NCBI RefSeq assembly: GCF_049340185.1
Contig: NZ_JBMPPC010000001.1
Span: 310,001-374,000 of the forward strand
Direction of reading: 5' to 3'
From: Undibacterium sp049340185
GTDB taxonomy: Bacteria; Pseudomonadota; Gammaproteobacteria; Burkholderiales; Burkholderiaceae_D
DNA: 64,000 nucleotides
Position numbers and translations under genes: made by a program. The notes beneath the pieces were generated by a model. It saw nothing but the letters and a program-made list of their open reading frames with translations. It searched no databases and was not told the DNA's origin. Below, one piece after another: positions 61,080 through 64,000 of this stretch (position 1 is its first letter; the number at the start of each line of letters is the position of its first letter).

Positions 61080-62204
61080 ATGCGCGCCGCATTAATTGGC
61101 GTGGACTTCGGCAAAGATGATTTCGCCGCAAGTTTAGAAGAACTCTCTCTGCTCTCCCAATCTGCGGGAGCAGAGCCGATCACAACCATCACTTGTAAGC
61201 GTTCAAGCCCGGATGCCGCGTTGTTCGTCGGTTCCGGTAAAGCGGATGAAATTGCTGATGCAATTCGAGACGCTCAGCTTGACATCGTAATCTTTAATCA
61301 TGCATTGTCTCCGGCTCAGCAAAGAAATCTGGAGCGCCATCTAAAGACTAGAGTGATTGACAGGACTAGTTTAATTCTCGATATTTTTGCTCAACGTGCT
61401 CATAGTCACGAAGGTAAAGTACAGGTTGAGCTGGCACAGTTGCAACATCTGGCAACGCGATTAATTCGGGGCTGGACCCATCTTGAGCGGCAAAAAGGCG
61501 GAATTGGCTTGCGTGGTCCGGGCGAAACGCAGTTGGAAACGGATCGTCGTTTGTTAGGTGAGCGAGTCAAGGCCTTAAAAGCAAAAATGGAGAAGTTACA
61601 CAAGCAGCGTGAAACCCAACGACGTTCGCGTGGACGAAGCAACACTTTCTCTGTTTCTTTGGTTGGTTATACGAATGCAGGCAAATCAACTCTGTTTAAC
61701 TCGTTGACAAAAGCCGGCACCTACGCAGCGAATCAGTTATTTGCAACTCTTGATACTACGTCGCGCCGTCTCTACCTTGGTGATGCAGGGAATGTTGTTG
61801 TATCTGATACTGTTGGATTTATCCGGGAATTACCCCACCAATTAGTCGCTGCATTTCGCGCAACCTTGGAAGAAACGATTCACGCAGATCTGTTGCTGCA
61901 TGTGGTTGATGCGAGTAGTCCGGTGCGACTTGATCAGATTCAACAGGTCAATCAGGTATTGAAGGAAATTGGAGCTGATCATATTCCTCAGCTTCTGGTG
62001 TGGAACAAGATTGATCTGGCTGGCTTAGAACCGAATTTAGAGCTGGGTGAGTATGATAAAATTCAGAGAGTTTTTCTGAGCGCACAAACCGGTGCCGGGA
62101 TGGATTTGTTGCGGCACGCAGTGGCAGAGTTGGCGAAGTTAGATGCATCAAAAAGAATTAAAACACCGCAAGTCGCTGAATTGGACGATGCGCGTTTTGC
62201 TTAG
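61080..62204 (+). CDS. hflX: ribosome-associated GTPase HflX
   Basis: A 374-residue GTPase that splits stalled ribosomes under heat stress. The N-terminal HflX domain (SAGAEPITTITCKRSSPDAA, FVGSGKADEI) and GRGxxETQLE-like GLRGPGETQLETDRR precede the G domain with SLVGYTNAGKSTLFN, SDTVGFIRELPHQL and NKIDL. I chose ATG 61080; an upstream TTG is open but adds only three residues. hfq-hflX-hflK-hflC is a conserved group. Confidence 0.95.
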   Translation: MRAALIGVDFGKDDFAASLEELSLLSQSAGAEPITTITCKRSSPDAALFVGSGKADEIADAIRDAQLDIVIFNHALSPAQQRNLERHLKTRVIDRTSLILDIFAQRAHSHEGKVQVELAQLQHLATRLIRGWTHLERQKGGIGLRGPGETQLETDRRLLGERVKALKAKMEKLHKQRETQRRSRGRSNTFSVSLVGYTNAGKSTLFNSLTKAGTYAANQLFATLDTTSRRLYLGDAGNVVVSDTVGFIRELPHQLVAAFRATLEETIHADLLLHVVDASSPVRLDQIQQVNQVLKEIGADHIPQLLVWNKIDLAGLEPNLELGEYDKIQRVFLSAQTGAGMDLLRHAVAELAKLDASKRIKTPQVAELDDARFA

Positions 62205-62292
62205 GTTCTGAACTTTCTTAGTAGTTCAACTCACTATTTCAATGGATAGCGACAGAATGCTGGTTTCACTTCTTAAAAGAATTGGTTTAACT

Positions 62293-63546
62293 ATGTCTTT
62301 GAACGACCCTCAATGGGGACGCGGTTCGCAAAACAATAACCAGAACGGAAAAAAACCGCCTGAAGGTCCCCCTGATCTCGAGCAGCTTTGGCGTGATTTT
62401 AACGAGCGCATCAATCGTTTGTTTGGTCAGAAAAATGGCGATAGCAACGATGGCGGCGGTGGTTTTACCCCCGATGCAGCCGGGGCAAAAATGGGTGTTG
62501 GGATTGTTGTCGCGGTTCTGGCATTCATCTGGCTGGTTAGCGGATTCTTCATTGTCCAGGAAGGTCAGACTGGTGTAATTACAACATTCGGCAAATACAG
62601 TCACTCTACGATGTCAGGATTTAACTGGCGTTGGCCTTATCCTATCCAGGCACACGAAATTGTTGACGTGTCACAGGTCCGCACAGTTGAAGTTGGCTAC
62701 CGTTCGAACGTAAAAAACAAGCAGCCGAAAGAAGCTTTAATGTTGACCGATGATGAAAATATCATCGATATTCAATTCGCCGTGCAGTACAAACTCAAAA
62801 GTGCTTCTGACTGGTTGTTCAATAATCGTGATCAGGAAGAAATGATACGACAGGTTGCAGAGACAGCAATTCGCGAAATTGTTGGTAAAAGTAAGATGGA
62901 TTTTGTTTTGTACGAGGGGCGTGATAAGGTCGTTCAAGATGTCAGTGTCTTAATGCAGCAAATCCTTGAACGTTATCAGGCTGGAGTTCAGATAGCGAAT
63001 GTGACTATGCAGGGCGTCCAGCCGCCAGAGCAAGTGCAGGCGGCATTTGATGATGCGGTGAAGGCGGGGCAGGATAAAGAGCGTCAAAAAAATGAAGGAC
63101 AAGCTTACGCAAATCAGGTGATTCCAATTGCCAGAGGCGAGGCGTCTCGCATGTTGCAAGAATCTGAGGCATATCAGTCTAGAATCGTCGCAACCGCTGA
63201 AGGTAATGCATCTCGTTTTAAACAAGTATTGGCTGAGTATCAAAAAGCGCCGGCTGTGACACGTGATCGTATGTATCTGGAAACGATGCAACAAATTTTC
63301 TCCAGCACGACGAAAGTGATGATGGATGCAAAAGCGGGAAACAACATGATTTATCTTCCTTTAGATAAATTGGTGCCTGGCACGGAAGCGTCTGCCGCAG
63401 GCAAAGCAGTCCCGTCATCCACGACGACGACTCCGGCAGCACCTACGCCGCCAGCGACAGAGCAAATTCCTACTGTTGAGTTACGATACAGTAAAGATGG
63501 CAGATCCCGTGATAGCCGTGACTCCCGTGATCGGGAGGTAAGATAA
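62293..63546 (+). CDS. hflK: FtsH-modulating membrane protein HflK
   Basis: A 417-residue band-7/SPFH protein. A Gly/Asn-rich start (MSLNDPQWGRGSQNNN) is followed by one membrane helix (VGIVVAVLAFIWLVSGFFIV) and the SPFH domain (FFIVQEGQTGVITTFGKYS onward). With HflC it forms the cage around FtsH. The C-terminus has Thr/Pro-rich and then RDS-RDS-RDR residues from a 9-base tandem repeat (63508-63534). I chose ATG 62293 by family start; an earlier frame adds 17 residues. One base overlaps hflC (TAATG). Confidence 0.94.
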   Translation: MSLNDPQWGRGSQNNNQNGKKPPEGPPDLEQLWRDFNERINRLFGQKNGDSNDGGGGFTPDAAGAKMGVGIVVAVLAFIWLVSGFFIVQEGQTGVITTFGKYSHSTMSGFNWRWPYPIQAHEIVDVSQVRTVEVGYRSNVKNKQPKEALMLTDDENIIDIQFAVQYKLKSASDWLFNNRDQEEMIRQVAETAIREIVGKSKMDFVLYEGRDKVVQDVSVLMQQILERYQAGVQIANVTMQGVQPPEQVQAAFDDAVKAGQDKERQKNEGQAYANQVIPIARGEASRMLQESEAYQSRIVATAEGNASRFKQVLAEYQKAPAVTRDRMYLETMQQIFSSTTKVMMDAKAGNNMIYLPLDKLVPGTEASAAGKAVPSSTTTTPAAPTPPATEQIPTVELRYSKDGRSRDSRDSRDREVR

Positions 63547-64000
63547 TGAATAAATTATTTTCTTCTTTATTCGCAGTTGTCTTGGCAATTGTTGCGGCCT
63601 ACTCAACGATTTTTGTCGTCGATCAAAAATCGTATGCGATAGTATTTGCTTTAGGCGAAATGAAAGCGGTTATTAGTGAGCCTGGTTTGCATTTTAAATT
63701 GCCACCACCGTTTCAAAATGTTCTGTTCCTTGATAAACGTATTTTGACGATTGATACGCCGGATGCCGATCGTTTTATCACGGCAGAGAAGAAAAATATT
63801 TTGGTCGATGCCTATGTCAAATGGCATATCACAGATCCTAAACTATACTTTGTGAGCTTCAAAGGTGACGAGGGTAAAGCGCGTGACCGACTGTCTCAAA
63901 TAGTGAAAGCGGCTTTAAACGACGAAATTACCAAGCGCACTGTGCGTGAGGTTATTTCTGGTGAGCGCGGAAAAGTGATGGAAGCTATCCGCAAAAAAGT
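63546..64000 (+). CDS. hflC: FtsH-modulating membrane protein HflC (3' end beyond window)
   Basis: 151 codons are visible. A membrane helix (MNKLFSSLFAVVLAIVAAYS) leads into the SPFH/band-7 domain with KSYAIVFALGEMKAVISEPG, FKLPPPFQNVLFLDKRI and VDAYVKWHITDPKLYF. The gene continues beyond base 64000. Coupled to hflK by a one-base stop-start overlap. Confidence 0.93.
   Translation, partial: MNKLFSSLFAVVLAIVAAYSTIFVVDQKSYAIVFALGEMKAVISEPGLHFKLPPPFQNVLFLDKRILTIDTPDADRFITAEKKNILVDAYVKWHITDPKLYFVSFKGDEGKARDRLSQIVKAALNDEITKRTVREVISGERGKVMEAIRKK

Noticed and set aside
1..64000. CRISPR arrays, prophage, intact insertion sequences, tRNA and rRNA genes
   Set aside because: No direct-repeat/spacer pattern, transposase, phage structural gene or tRNA-like cloverleaf was recognised by reading; a tRNAscan or Infernal run would settle the RNA part.

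Overview
This 64 kb window is chromosomal DNA from a betaproteobacterium of the order Burkholderiales, most likely an Oxalobacteraceae relative such as Undibacterium or Herminiimonas. That placement is inferred from gene order and protein character (surE-pcm-nlpD-rpoS, and ndk-rlmN-pilW-rodZ-ispG-hisS-yfgM-bamB-der-hfq-hflX-hflK-hflC); no search was run. GC content is moderate. Nearly everything is intact housekeeping DNA. No rRNA, tRNA, CRISPR array, intact transposon or prophage was recognised.

Region by region. 1-4200: loose single genes (DUF1272 fragment, 2OG-Fe(II) oxygenase, flavin reductase, a uracil-DNA-glycosylase-like protein, a VOC protein). 3.8-6.0 kb: leuA behind what looks like a leucine attenuator, with a 34-residue leader peptide carrying 11 leucines, mostly rare CTA codons. 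6.0-6.4 kb: two copies of a long palindromic repeat flanking another repeat-like string. 6.5-11.3 kb: phzF-like gene, molybdopterin genes moeA-moaD-moaE, the fluoride channel gene crcB and a proline iminopeptidase. 11.3-13.1 kb: the most unusual stretch, read here as a small decayed chromosomal integron. It has a truncated integrase start under a consensus LexA box, a GTTAGGC attI-type core, two minus-strand cassette genes of unknown function, and an attC-like hairpin overlapping each cassette stop codon. 13.1-22.8 kb: clpB (with a sigma-32-like promoter), a K+ channel, dnaX-ybaB-recR and a CoA transferase.

23-42 kb: MarC, a DUF1289 protein, an orphan Tat-exported molybdenum hydroxylase large subunit, then two secreted metallopeptidases (M4 and M28, both with C-terminal PPC domains) directly upstream of a type II secretion cluster in the order gspG-H-I-J-K-L-M-N-D-E-F-C. 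The proteases are plausible substrates of that machine. 42-44 kb: a second UDG-fold protein whose catalytic Asp position is Gly, and an HD-GYP c-di-GMP phosphodiesterase. 44.6-49.5 kb: quinone oxidoreductase, then surE-pcm-nlpD-rpoS. 49.6-64 kb: rlmD, ndk, rlmN, pilW, rodZ, ispG, hisS, yfgM, bamB, der, hfq, hflX, hflK and the start of hflC (cut by the window edge).

A recurring sequence-level trait is short, degenerate tandem duplication. Four genes (phzF-like, moeA, pip, dnaX) carry in-frame 12-base tandem repeats, hflK carries 9-base repeats, gspK 30-base repeats, and several intergenic regions carry 10-11-base repeats.
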